Below, piece by piece: positions 16,264-26,170 of a stretch of 37,707 nucleotides of DNA; position 1 is the first letter of the stretch, and every line of letters starts with the position of its first letter. A model generated the notes under the pieces. The model was not told the DNA's origin. It worked only from the letters and a program-made list of their open reading frames with translations, and did no database searches. Both the position numbers and the translations under genes were made by a program. Source of the DNA: 66-474 sp051962095 (GTDB taxonomy: Bacteria > Pseudomonadota > Gammaproteobacteria > Xanthomonadales > Rhodanobacteraceae); assembly GCA_051962095.1 (NCBI GenBank), contig JBQCCP010000009.1:1-37707 (forward strand), in the 5' to 3' direction.

Positions 16264-16284
16264 CCTTCTCCCGGAGGGAGAAGG
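16264..16284 (+). repeat. hairpin between etfB and etfA
   Basis: CCTTCTCCC (16264-16272) and GGGAGAAGG (16276-16284) form a perfect 9-bp stem with a 3-nt loop, right after the etfB stop. It may tune the ratio of the two subunits or stabilise the upstream message. It resembles the other intergenic stem-loops of the window. Confidence 0.6.
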
Positions 16285-16312
16285 AAAATCCAAAACCGAG
16301 CGGATGCAAGTC

Positions 16313-17257
16313 ATGTCCAAAATCCTGATCGTCGCCGAACATCTGAACGGCCAACTCAATACATCGACTGCGCGTTCCGTGAGCTGCGCGCGCGAAATCA
16401 AGCCCGACGCCATCGACGTGCTGGTGCTTGCCGAAGCACCGGATGCCATGGCCACGCAAGCCACGAAGCTGGACGGTGTATCGACGGTGCTGACCGTCGC
16501 GCGCGTCGAGAACGCGCACCCGTTGGCCGCGGTGCTGGCGCCGCAAATCGCCGCCGCGGCCAGGAACGGCTACACGCATCTCCTGTTCCCGTCGACCACC
16601 TTCGGCAAGGATGTCGCGCCGCGTGTCGCCGCACTGCTGGGCGTCGGCCAGGTCAGCGACATCATGTCGGTGGCGAATGCGCACACGTTCACGCGCCCGA
16701 TCTACGCCGGCAACGCCATTGTCACCGTCGAGGCCCCGGCTGATGCGGTCGTGGTGGGCACCGTGCGCACCGCGTCTTGGCCCGCGGTCGGCGAAGCCGC
16801 CAACGCCGCGCCTGTCGAAGCACTGTCCATCGACGCAGCGGTTCCCGCACACACCCGTTTCGTGGAACTGAAACAGGCTGCGAGCGAGCGTCCCGACCTG
16901 CAAAGCGCATCGAGGGTCGTGTCGGGCGGCCGTGGACTCGGCTCGAAGGAAAACTTCGACATCATCTACAAGCTCGCCGACAAGCTGCACGCCGCCGCCG
17001 GCGCTTCGCGCGCCGCGGTCGACGCGGGCTACTGCCCCAACGACATGCAGGTCGGCCAGACCGGCAAGATCATCGCGCCCGAGCTGTACATCGCGATCGG
17101 GATTTCCGGTGCGATCCAGCACCTCACCGGCATCAAGGACGCCGGCACCATCGTCGCGATCAACAAGGATCCCGAGTGCCCGATCTTCGAAGTCGCCGAC
17201 ATCGGCCTCGTCGGCGACCTGTTCAAGATCGTGCCGGAGCTGGAAGCGGCGGTGTGA
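16313..17257 (+). CDS. etfA: electron transfer flavoprotein alpha subunit
   Basis: The product has 314 residues. The start at MSKILIVAEH (16313) is preferred to an ATG three codons earlier because GAGCGG then has a 9-nt spacing and EtfA proteins normally begin MSKIL. The C-terminal FAD domain is complete: RVVSGGRGLGSKENF, PNDMQVGQTGKIIAPELYIAIGISGAIQHLTGI, AINKDPECPIFEVADIGLVGD. It is the partner of EtfB, 51 bp upstream. Confidence 0.96.
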   Translation: MSKILIVAEHLNGQLNTSTARSVSCAREIKPDAIDVLVLAEAPDAMATQATKLDGVSTVLTVARVENAHPLAAVLAPQIAAAARNGYTHLLFPSTTFGKDVAPRVAALLGVGQVSDIMSVANAHTFTRPIYAGNAIVTVEAPADAVVVGTVRTASWPAVGEAANAAPVEALSIDAAVPAHTRFVELKQAASERPDLQSASRVVSGGRGLGSKENFDIIYKLADKLHAAAGASRAAVDAGYCPNDMQVGQTGKIIAPELYIAIGISGAIQHLTGIKDAGTIVAINKDPECPIFEVADIGLVGDLFKIVPELEAAV

Positions 17258-17294
17258 GGTCCACGCAGCGCCGGGCTGCAGCAGGGGTGCCGGC

Positions 17295-18260
17295 GTGAAG
17301 CGGCATTACCGCACCATCGGCTTGGTCGCGGCGTTGATCGTCACCACGTTGTTCGTGTGGTACGTGGTGCGGACGTTGCGTGGCCACGACTTGTCGGTTT
17401 ATGCGACGCCACGCGCCGCACTGGGCATCGCGCTGTGCGCGTTGCTGTGGTCATTCGGCGCACCCCTGCTGGCACTGGCTTGGCATGGCTTGCTGGCCGG
17501 ACTGGGCGTATCAAAGCCGCGCCGCGAGTTGTTCGGCATCATCGGCATCACACAGTTCGCCAAATACGTCCCGGGCAATGTCGCGCAATACATCGGTCGT
17601 GCGGGCATGTCGTTGGTCCGCGGCATACCGGCTCGGCCACTCGCCGTAACAATGATCCTCGAAACCCTGCTCGTGATCGCCGCCGCCGTGGTGATGGGGG
17701 TCGGCACCGGCGCATTGTCCGAGGTCGGCCTGAAGGCGGTGCACGTCCACGGCGCGCAACTCGTGTTGATCGCAGTGCTGGTCGTGCTGGCCATTCTCGG
17801 GCTGCTGGTATTCCGGCGCATGGCACCGTCACTGCTGCAGCGCTTCGCTCCGCGCTACGCACCGGCGCTGGACGGCACCTTGTTGCCTTCGCAGGCCAGT
17901 CTCGCTCGCGCCTTCATACTGTATTGCGCCATGTATGTGGGGATGGGGATCGGCCTGATGCTGCTCGCGCATTTCCTCTTTCCGGGCGTCCGGCATGACC
18001 GTTGGCTGCTGATCGCAGTATTCGCGCTGGCGTGGGTGGTCGGATTCGTCACACCCGGTGCGCCCGGCGGATTGGGCGTGCGCGAAGGCCTGATGCTGCT
18101 CATGCTGGCGCCCGTCTACTCGACGGCCAGCGCCGGTATTCTCGTGATTGCTCTGCGGATCGCGACGACACTGGGCGACGCATTGATCCTCGTCATGGGT
18201 ATCGTGGTGCTTCCGCGCAACCGGGCGATTCCATCCTCTTCGTCCAAGTCGGTTCATTGA
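17295..18260 (+). CDS. flippase-like (UPF0104/LPG synthase TM) membrane protein
   Basis: The product has 321 residues from a GTG start at 17295, with CAGGGG 7 nt upstream. About eight membrane helices are visible, with the family block GITQFAKYVPGNVAQYIGRAG and the C-terminal signature PGAPGGLGVREG. This is the membrane part of lysylphosphatidylglycerol synthase without the catalytic GNAT-like domain, a family linked to lipid or glycolipid handling and often found next to glycosyltransferases. The next gene, 10 bp on, is a glycosyltransferase, so a role in envelope glycan export or lipid carrier handling is likely but unproved. Confidence 0.82.
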   Translation: MKRHYRTIGLVAALIVTTLFVWYVVRTLRGHDLSVYATPRAALGIALCALLWSFGAPLLALAWHGLLAGLGVSKPRRELFGIIGITQFAKYVPGNVAQYIGRAGMSLVRGIPARPLAVTMILETLLVIAAAVVMGVGTGALSEVGLKAVHVHGAQLVLIAVLVVLAILGLLVFRRMAPSLLQRFAPRYAPALDGTLLPSQASLARAFILYCAMYVGMGIGLMLLAHFLFPGVRHDRWLLIAVFALAWVVGFVTPGAPGGLGVREGLMLLMLAPVYSTASAGILVIALRIATTLGDALILVMGIVVLPRNRAIPSSSSKSVH

Positions 18261-18270
18261 ACAGCACGAC

Positions 18271-19449
18271 ATGAGCAACGATCGCGACATCCGGTCCGGG
18301 TACGCCGGTGCCTCGCCGGACCCTTTGCGTGTCGCGCTGATCGGTCCTATCGTGCCCTTCAGGGGCGGGATCGCGCAGTACACGACCCAATTGCACCGGG
18401 CGCTGGCAAACAAGTGCGCACTGCAAACGATTTCCTACCGCCGACAGTATCCGGCGTGGTTGTACCCGGGCAAGAGCGATCGTGAACCGGATCGAGCGAC
18501 TTACCGCGAACCCGGTGTCGACTATCTCCTGGATTGGGGCAACCCCCTGTCATGGTTTCACGCGACCCGTTCGATCGAGGCAAGCGGCTGTTCGCTTGCC
18601 TTGTTCGATTGGTGGACGCTGTTCTGGGCTCCGGCCACGTCGCTGATGGCCAAGAGATTGCATCGTCGCGGGATACGCGTGGGGTTCCTGTGCCACAACT
18701 TGTTCGATCATGACGCGGGCGAGTTCAAGCGCAAGCTCGCGGGCGCGATGTTGGCCCAGGCGGATGCGTACCTCGTGCACAGCGCGGAACAAGCTGTAGT
18801 GTTGCGATCGAGGTTCCCCGGCAAGCCCGTCATCGCCCACCCTATCCCACCGTACGACCAGTTTCCTCCGCCTTCGATCCGCCTACCCAAGCGCGGGCGA
18901 CTCGAATTGCTTTTCTTCGGATTCATTCGCCCTTACAAGGGACTCGACGTGCTGGTCGATGCGCTGGCGCAGCTCCGCGACATGCAGGTGCACCTGACCG
19001 TGGTCGGTGAGCCATGGTGTCCTCCCGAGGAGCTTCGCAACCGGATCGCAGCCACGCGGGCCCCCAACATCGAATTGCACCTGGACTACGTGGATGACCA
19101 GACCGCGGCCAATTTCTTCTGCCGCGCAGATATCGTCGTTCTCCCTTATCTGTCGGCCTCAGGCAGCGCCGTCGCAGCCATGGCATTCCACTACGAATGC
19201 CCCATACTGGCCACCAGGACAGGCGCGTTCCCCGACGTCGTCGACGAAGGCAAAACGGGGTTTCTGGTCGCGCCGGGCTCCGCCGAAGCACTCGCCGGCG
19301 TGATCCGCAAGCTGACACGTGCACAACTGGAAGCAATGCGCGTCCACGTGCATGAAGAAAAAGCGCGCTTCACCTGGAACTCGCTCGCCGATTGCGTGAT
19401 GAAACTCGCGACGCAAACCGGCAATACATTTTCTCGACGACATCGATGA
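18271..19449 (+). CDS. GT4 family glycosyltransferase
   Basis: The product has 392 residues with a GT-B fold. The N-terminal part has LIGPIVPFRGGIAQYTTQLHRAL, the glycine-rich entry to the acceptor domain. The C-terminal donor domain has LLFFGFIRPYKGLDVLVDAL, LTVVGEP, VVLPYLSASGSAVAAMAF and the GT4 end block RTGAFPDVVDEGKTGFLVAPGSAEAL. It transfers a sugar from a nucleotide donor, probably to a lipid-linked glycan, in the cytoplasm. It lies between a flippase-like gene (10 bp before) and an FkbM methyltransferase (10 bp after). Confidence 0.9.
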   Translation: MSNDRDIRSGYAGASPDPLRVALIGPIVPFRGGIAQYTTQLHRALANKCALQTISYRRQYPAWLYPGKSDREPDRATYREPGVDYLLDWGNPLSWFHATRSIEASGCSLALFDWWTLFWAPATSLMAKRLHRRGIRVGFLCHNLFDHDAGEFKRKLAGAMLAQADAYLVHSAEQAVVLRSRFPGKPVIAHPIPPYDQFPPPSIRLPKRGRLELLFFGFIRPYKGLDVLVDALAQLRDMQVHLTVVGEPWCPPEELRNRIAATRAPNIELHLDYVDDQTAANFFCRADIVVLPYLSASGSAVAAMAFHYECPILATRTGAFPDVVDEGKTGFLVAPGSAEALAGVIRKLTRAQLEAMRVHVHEEKARFTWNSLADCVMKLATQTGNTFSRRHR

Positions 19450-19459
19450 AGACGCAAGC

Positions 19460-20173
19460 ATGTCCGCACTGACCAAGCTCGCGCAACGGTTTCAAGGCAT
19501 CGAAAACCTGGTCCCACCGGCATGGCGGCTCCCGCTCCGATACCACGGCCAGCGCCTTGTCGGAGGGCTCGAGTCGGAAATGGCTCTGCTTGAACGCCTG
19601 GTGCCGAACCGGGGCATGGCACTCGACATCGGCGCGAACCACGGGATCTACACTTACGCATTGTCCCGCTTGGCGCACTCGGTGGTCGCCTTCGAACCTT
19701 TGGCGGAATGCTGCCGCTATATCCAGGGCCATCGCGCTCCCAACATCACGGTGCACAACGTTGCGCTCTCGGACCAGCCCGGCGAGCTGCAGCTGCACGT
19801 TCCCATCATCGGCGGACACACCGTATATACGCGCGCATCGCTGGATCGCCCGAACGGGCCCCATGAATCACAGCGCGTACAAGTGCGCACGCTGGACAGC
19901 TATGGGCTCGACAACGTGGGTTTCGTCAAGATCGATGTCGAGGGACTGGAAGCCGCCGTTCTCCGGGGCGCGAGGCACACGCTAGAAATTTGCCATCCGG
20001 CCATGCTGATCGAGATCGATCGAGCTCGGCATACGCGCGACTCGTTCCTTGCGGTTCATGCGGCATTGCAAGCGCAGGGATATAGCGCCCATGTTTGCGA
20101 AGCCGGGGAATTGGCTGAGTGCAAAGACGCCTGGGGTGCATCCGAACAGCACGTCAACTTCATTTTCAAGTAG
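19460..20173 (+). CDS. FkbM family methyltransferase
   Basis: The product has 237 residues. The SAM-binding motif MALDIGANHGIYTYALSRLA is followed by VVAFEPLAECCRYI, LSDQPGELQLHVP and the FkbM signature VRTLDSYGLDNVGFVKIDVEGLEAAVLRGA. Such enzymes O-methylate sugars of surface glycans or natural products. It probably caps or decorates the glycan made by the GT4 gene just before it. Its 3' end faces the metalloprotease gene, 25 bp away. Confidence 0.9.
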   Translation: MSALTKLAQRFQGIENLVPPAWRLPLRYHGQRLVGGLESEMALLERLVPNRGMALDIGANHGIYTYALSRLAHSVVAFEPLAECCRYIQGHRAPNITVHNVALSDQPGELQLHVPIIGGHTVYTRASLDRPNGPHESQRVQVRTLDSYGLDNVGFVKIDVEGLEAAVLRGARHTLEICHPAMLIEIDRARHTRDSFLAVHAALQAQGYSAHVCEAGELAECKDAWGASEQHVNFIFK

Positions 20174-20198
20174 CAACCGTTGCGGCACTGGCCGACAT

Positions 20199-22457
20199 TC
20201 AAGGAATGACCGTCCAACCCGGCGTGTACTTGCCTACCGGTCCCGACTGGATAAAAGCGCTACCCATGCTCGTCCAGAAGTACAGCGAATTGCCATTGAC
20301 CAGCCAAGCCACGTCCGTCTTGCCGTCACCGTTGAAGTCGCCGGTCGCGGCAAACTGCCAACCGGAGCCGCCCGTATACTGGCTGTGGTAGGACAATACC
20401 TTGGCGCCGTCCATCAGCCACCAGCCCAGTCGCGCCGGGGACGGGTTGTAGACGATCAAATCGGAATTCCCGTCGCCGTCGATGTCGCCACTCCCCACCA
20501 CCGACCAGCCGGCGGCGTTCCTGGCGACGAAACCGGACGTGAATCCATTTCCGGTGCTGGTCCAGAGGTAGACGTTGTTCGACGGGTCGGTCCAGACCAC
20601 GTCCGCCAATCCGTCTCCGTTGAAATCGCCGGAGGTCGCAAACTTCCACGTCGAGTTGACGGATTGACTGTGGTACGAAAGTACGGTAGCGCCTGTCATC
20701 AACCACCAGCCGAGCCTGGCAGGCGATGGGTTGTACACCAGCAAATCGGCGTACCCGTCGCCATTCACGTCACCGGCGCCCACCACGCTCCATCCCGCGG
20801 CGTTCTTCGCCACGAATTGCGACACGAACCCGTTTCCGGTGCTGGTCCAGAGATAGATATTGTTGGAGGCATCGGCCCATACGATGTCGGTCCTGCCGTC
20901 GCCATTGAAGTCGCCGGTGGCAACGATCCTGTACCCGGCAGTCGTGTACTGGCTGAAGTACCCGAGCACGTTGGTCCCGTCCATCAGCCACCAGCCGAGG
21001 CGCGCCGGTGATGGGTTGTACACCAGCAAGTCGGATTTTCCGTCTCCATTGACGTCATTGTGCAACGCGGCCGATGTCGCCGGCGGTGGAGGCATCGTCA
21101 CCATCGTCGGCTCGAATGCCGCGATCAGTGCGGCAGTGTTGTTCATGCTGTGGGCGTTGTCCGCAGAGTTGGAGGCGCTGTCGGCCACGCCACACGGGGT
21201 GTTCTGGCAGCTCGAAACATTCGGATTGGAGAACATCGCGAGCGGCGTGTCGGTAGCCGTGCCATAGGCCATGATCGTGGAGAAGCCGTTCTTGCCGTTG
21301 CCGACATACCCGTACGAATACGGGTAAGCGCCCGACGTGCTGGCGTTGGCGCGATCGTGCGCATCGCCCATGTTGTGGCCGAGCTCATGCGCAAACGTGG
21401 TGTCGAGACAGTAATACCCGTCGCTGCTGCCGTCGCTCACCACCGAATAGCCATAGGCATTCGACTGCGAAGGCACGATCGGCGTCTGGCCGCCGCCAAT
21501 CAGCCAGCCGACACCGCAGTCACCCTGGGTCGAGTTGTCGTAGCTCCGGATCATCGCCACCAGATCGGCGCCGTACTGCGTGCGCAGCGAGGCGATGTTG
21601 GCAAGGGATGCGGGCGCGCTTACCGGATTGCCGTTTTCATCGATGCCGGTAAGGTCGTCAAGTGCGCTTTGATTGGAAGTGTTGTCGGGATAATTGACCT
21701 GGACGGTGTACACCAGCCGGATCTGCTGATCGACCCCGCTGGCGATGTAGGCCTGGTTGGTGATGTCGACGAGATTCTGGATGCGGACCAGCGCAAGTCT
21801 CTGGCTGCCGAGCATGCTCACGAAACCCGGCGTATAGGCGACCATCACATCGATGGTCACGGGCCCCGGTGACGCCGCAGCCTGCTTGACGGCCGCGTCG
21901 GCAGCCGCCTGGATCGCCAACGTATTCCGGCCGGCCCTCGATGCATTGCGGGGCGGTATCGCATAGTCCCGTTGGCTGTGCAGCCTCAGCGCCTGCGTCG
22001 ACTGCGCCATGGCCGCGGCCGAGGTTTCCACCACGCGCGTATCGCCGTGACTCGTCACGATCCGCAGCGGATAACCCGAAGCCTGCGGAACCAGGCCGAA
22101 TACGCCTTCCTGGCCGAACGTCAATACCACCCGCTGCGCGCCGTGCACGGTGTCGACCGTGCCGACCCATGTCCAGGTGCCATTCGCGTGGATGATGTGG
22201 CGCTCGTACTTGGCGTAAATGCGCCCGCCACTCGGCGTGGGCAACCACATGCCGCCCTGGAACACCGAACTGAATGCGGTGTCTTCACTGATCTTGATGG
22301 GCCACGACTTCTGCGCGCCCTGCGCCAATATCCTGGGCGCACCCGCCTCGATCGAATAGAGCACGGGTTGGCTCGTCGCCGCGAGAACGGGAAGGCAGGC
22401 GAGCAACAACGGCAAGGCGAGCGCACAACCGAAGGCACGCAGGGTGAGACGGGGCAT
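20199..22457 (-). CDS. secreted reprolysin-like metalloprotease with FG-GAP repeats
   Basis: The product has 752 residues. A signal peptide (about 1-26, cut near PVLA) leads to the periplasm or outside. After a pro-region, residues about 205-430 form a metzincin domain with HELGHNMGDAH: zinc ligands H357, H361 and H367, and base E358. It reads like the M12B reprolysin group. Residues about 465-752 hold three nearly identical units of about 97 residues, each with NPSPARLGWWLM and two calcium-type DxNGDG loops (DVNGDGKSD, DFNGDGRTD and so on), i.e. VCBS/FG-GAP beta-propeller-like repeats. The likely role is an extracellular protease with a calcium-stabilised binding domain. A TATAAA -10 box lies at 22489-22494. 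Confidence 0.9.
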   Translation of the reverse strand: MPRLTLRAFGCALALPLLLACLPVLAATSQPVLYSIEAGAPRILAQGAQKSWPIKISEDTAFSSVFQGGMWLPTPSGGRIYAKYERHIIHANGTWTWVGTVDTVHGAQRVVLTFGQEGVFGLVPQASGYPLRIVTSHGDTRVVETSAAAMAQSTQALRLHSQRDYAIPPRNASRAGRNTLAIQAAADAAVKQAAASPGPVTIDVMVAYTPGFVSMLGSQRLALVRIQNLVDITNQAYIASGVDQQIRLVYTVQVNYPDNTSNQSALDDLTGIDENGNPVSAPASLANIASLRTQYGADLVAMIRSYDNSTQGDCGVGWLIGGGQTPIVPSQSNAYGYSVVSDGSSDGYYCLDTTFAHELGHNMGDAHDRANASTSGAYPYSYGYVGNGKNGFSTIMAYGTATDTPLAMFSNPNVSSCQNTPCGVADSASNSADNAHSMNNTAALIAAFEPTMVTMPPPPATSAALHNDVNGDGKSDLLVYNPSPARLGWWLMDGTNVLGYFSQYTTAGYRIVATGDFNGDGRTDIVWADASNNIYLWTSTGNGFVSQFVAKNAAGWSVVGAGDVNGDGYADLLVYNPSPARLGWWLMTGATVLSYHSQSVNSTWKFATSGDFNGDGLADVVWTDPSNNVYLWTSTGNGFTSGFVARNAAGWSVVGSGDIDGDGNSDLIVYNPSPARLGWWLMDGAKVLSYHSQYTGGSGWQFAATGDFNGDGKTDVAWLVNGNSLYFWTSMGSAFIQSGPVGKYTPGWTVIP

Positions 22458-22488
22458 GGTGGTTCCGTGAAGGCACAGGGATCGTTTC

Positions 22489-22494
22489 TTTATA
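22489..22494 (-). promoter_or_regulatory. -10 box of the metalloprotease gene
   Basis: On the minus strand the sequence is TATAAA, 31 nt before the start codon, giving a leader of about 24 nt. No good -35 box is seen at the usual distance. Confidence 0.45.
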
Positions 22495-22656
22495 CCAGTT
22501 CAGGCGCGGCGCAATGCTGTGGCTCCGCGCACAGTTCAGGCAAGGTTTCCAGTGCACCCGACGGAAAGCGTGGCCACGGTCACAGTGCCCGTCGCGGCAT
22601 CCTCGGTGCCGCCCGTGCAGTGGCCGCGAACCGTCTGGCGGAGCGGACCGATCCGC

Positions 22657-22662
22657 TACAAT
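22657..22662 (+). promoter_or_regulatory. -10 box of the acetoacetyl-CoA synthetase gene
   Basis: TACAAT stands 26 nt before the ATG at 22689. The same hexamer precedes etfB and the HAD-UbiA gene. The -35 region is weak. Confidence 0.4.
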
Positions 22663-22688
22663 CCGGCCATTCCTGACCTGGACCCGGC

Positions 22689-24650
<1,962 letters not shown>

Positions 24651-24665
24651 TCGAGCACGCGGCGG

Positions 24666-26114
24666 TCAGTTCTCGATGCGTGCGTAACGATCTTCGAAGC
24701 GGACGATGTCGTCTTCCCCCAGGTAGTCGCCGGTCTGTACCTCGATGATTTCCAGCGCTTCGCTGGTCAAATTTTCGAGACGATGACGAGTGCCGATCGG
24801 AATGTAGGTGGATTCGTTGGCGTGCAGATCGAATACCTTGTCCCCGTTGGTGACATGGCCGACCCCGCGGACGACCACCCAATGTTCCGCACGACGATGG
24901 TGCATCTGCAGCGACAGACTGGCCCCCGGGTTGACGCCGATGCGTTTGACCTGGAAGCCTGGACCGCATTCCAGCGAGTCGTACCAGCCCCATGGCCGAA
25001 ATACCTTGCGGGGCGTCGAAACTTCCTCGCGCCGGCTCGCTTTCAGCTTGTCTACGATTTTTTTCACCTCTTGGCTGCGCCGCTGGTCGGCCACCAGCAC
25101 CGCATCGGGTGTTTCCACGACCACGATGTCTTCGCAGCCGAGCGTCGCAACGAGTCGGGACTGCGCAAGCACCATGGAATCACGGCAGTCTTCCATCAAC
25201 ACGTCGCCCCGCGCGACGTTACCCGACGCATCTCGATCCGCGATCTCGCGCAGCGAATCCCAGGATCCGACGTCTGACCAGCGCGCGTTCAGGGGCACGA
25301 CCGACGCTCCGCCCAGGTCCGGGTGGTCATGCAGCTTCTCCATGACCGCATAGTCGATCGAATCCGAGGGGCTGGCCGCGAAAGCCGCGCTGTCCACCCT
25401 CAGAAAATCTCCGTCCCTGCGAGAGCCCTTCACAGCGTCCAGACATGCACGATGCATGGTCGGCTGCAACGCTGCTATCGCCGCCAACCAGGTTGAAGCC
25501 CGCATCAGAAAGATGCCGCTGTTCCACAAATATTCGCCGCTCGCGAGATAAGTCCGGGCAGTCGCCGCATCCGGTTTTTCGACGAAGGCATCGAGGGCGT
25601 GGATGCCCGGGCTGCCCGGTTTCCCTGCTCCCAAGCGCAAGTAGCCGTAACCCGTTTCCGAACGTGAAGGCACGACCCCGAAGGTCACGAAATCGCCTTC
25701 CCAAGCGGCGGTGAGACCGCGTGCGACCGCCTCACGAAACGCCGACTCATCTGCGATCACGTGGTCCGCCGGCATCACCAGCAGCACGGGATCGATGCCC
25801 TCCGCGGCCGTCACTGCCGCGGCCAGGCTGAGCGCCGGAGCCGTGTTGCGTCCGACCGGCTCCAATAACAATGTGGGGCGCTCCACCCCGCTCGCACGCA
25901 ACTGCTCGTCGATCAGGAAACGGTACTTTTCGTTCCCCACCACCAGGGGCGCGAGTACCTGGGCTCCCGTGAACCCATCCAGCCTGTGCAAGGTCGCTTG
26001 CAGCAGGCTGTCGCCACCCAGCAACGACAGCAATTGCTTGGGATGGTTTTCACGAGAAGCCGGCCATAACCGCGTGCCTGAGCCACCGCACAACACGACT
26101 GGCTGCAATTGCAT
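24666..26114 (-). CDS. manC: mannose-1-phosphate guanylyltransferase / mannose-6-phosphate isomerase
   Basis: The product has 482 residues. The start at MQLQPVVLCGG (26114) is chosen because GGGAGA lies 9 nt upstream. The N-terminal nucleotidyltransferase has CGGSGTRLWP (residues 9-18) and makes GDP-mannose from GTP and mannose 1-phosphate. The C-terminal cupin has RPWGWYDSL, FQVKRIGVNPGASLSLQMHHRRAEHWVVV and YIPIGTRHRLEN, the isomerase half of type II enzymes such as XanB and AlgA. It is the last gene of the minus-strand polysaccharide operon, 56 bp after the GT-C gene. Confidence 0.95.
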   Translation of the reverse strand: MQLQPVVLCGGSGTRLWPASRENHPKQLLSLLGGDSLLQATLHRLDGFTGAQVLAPLVVGNEKYRFLIDEQLRASGVERPTLLLEPVGRNTAPALSLAAAVTAAEGIDPVLLVMPADHVIADESAFREAVARGLTAAWEGDFVTFGVVPSRSETGYGYLRLGAGKPGSPGIHALDAFVEKPDAATARTYLASGEYLWNSGIFLMRASTWLAAIAALQPTMHRACLDAVKGSRRDGDFLRVDSAAFAASPSDSIDYAVMEKLHDHPDLGGASVVPLNARWSDVGSWDSLREIADRDASGNVARGDVLMEDCRDSMVLAQSRLVATLGCEDIVVVETPDAVLVADQRRSQEVKKIVDKLKASRREEVSTPRKVFRPWGWYDSLECGPGFQVKRIGVNPGASLSLQMHHRRAEHWVVVRGVGHVTNGDKVFDLHANESTYIPIGTRHRLENLTSEALEIIEVQTGDYLGEDDIVRFEDRYARIEN

Positions 26115-26170
26115 GATGGATGTTCTCCCGGTGAAGGATGCTGCCGATAGGTGATCGCCAAGGCTTCGTG

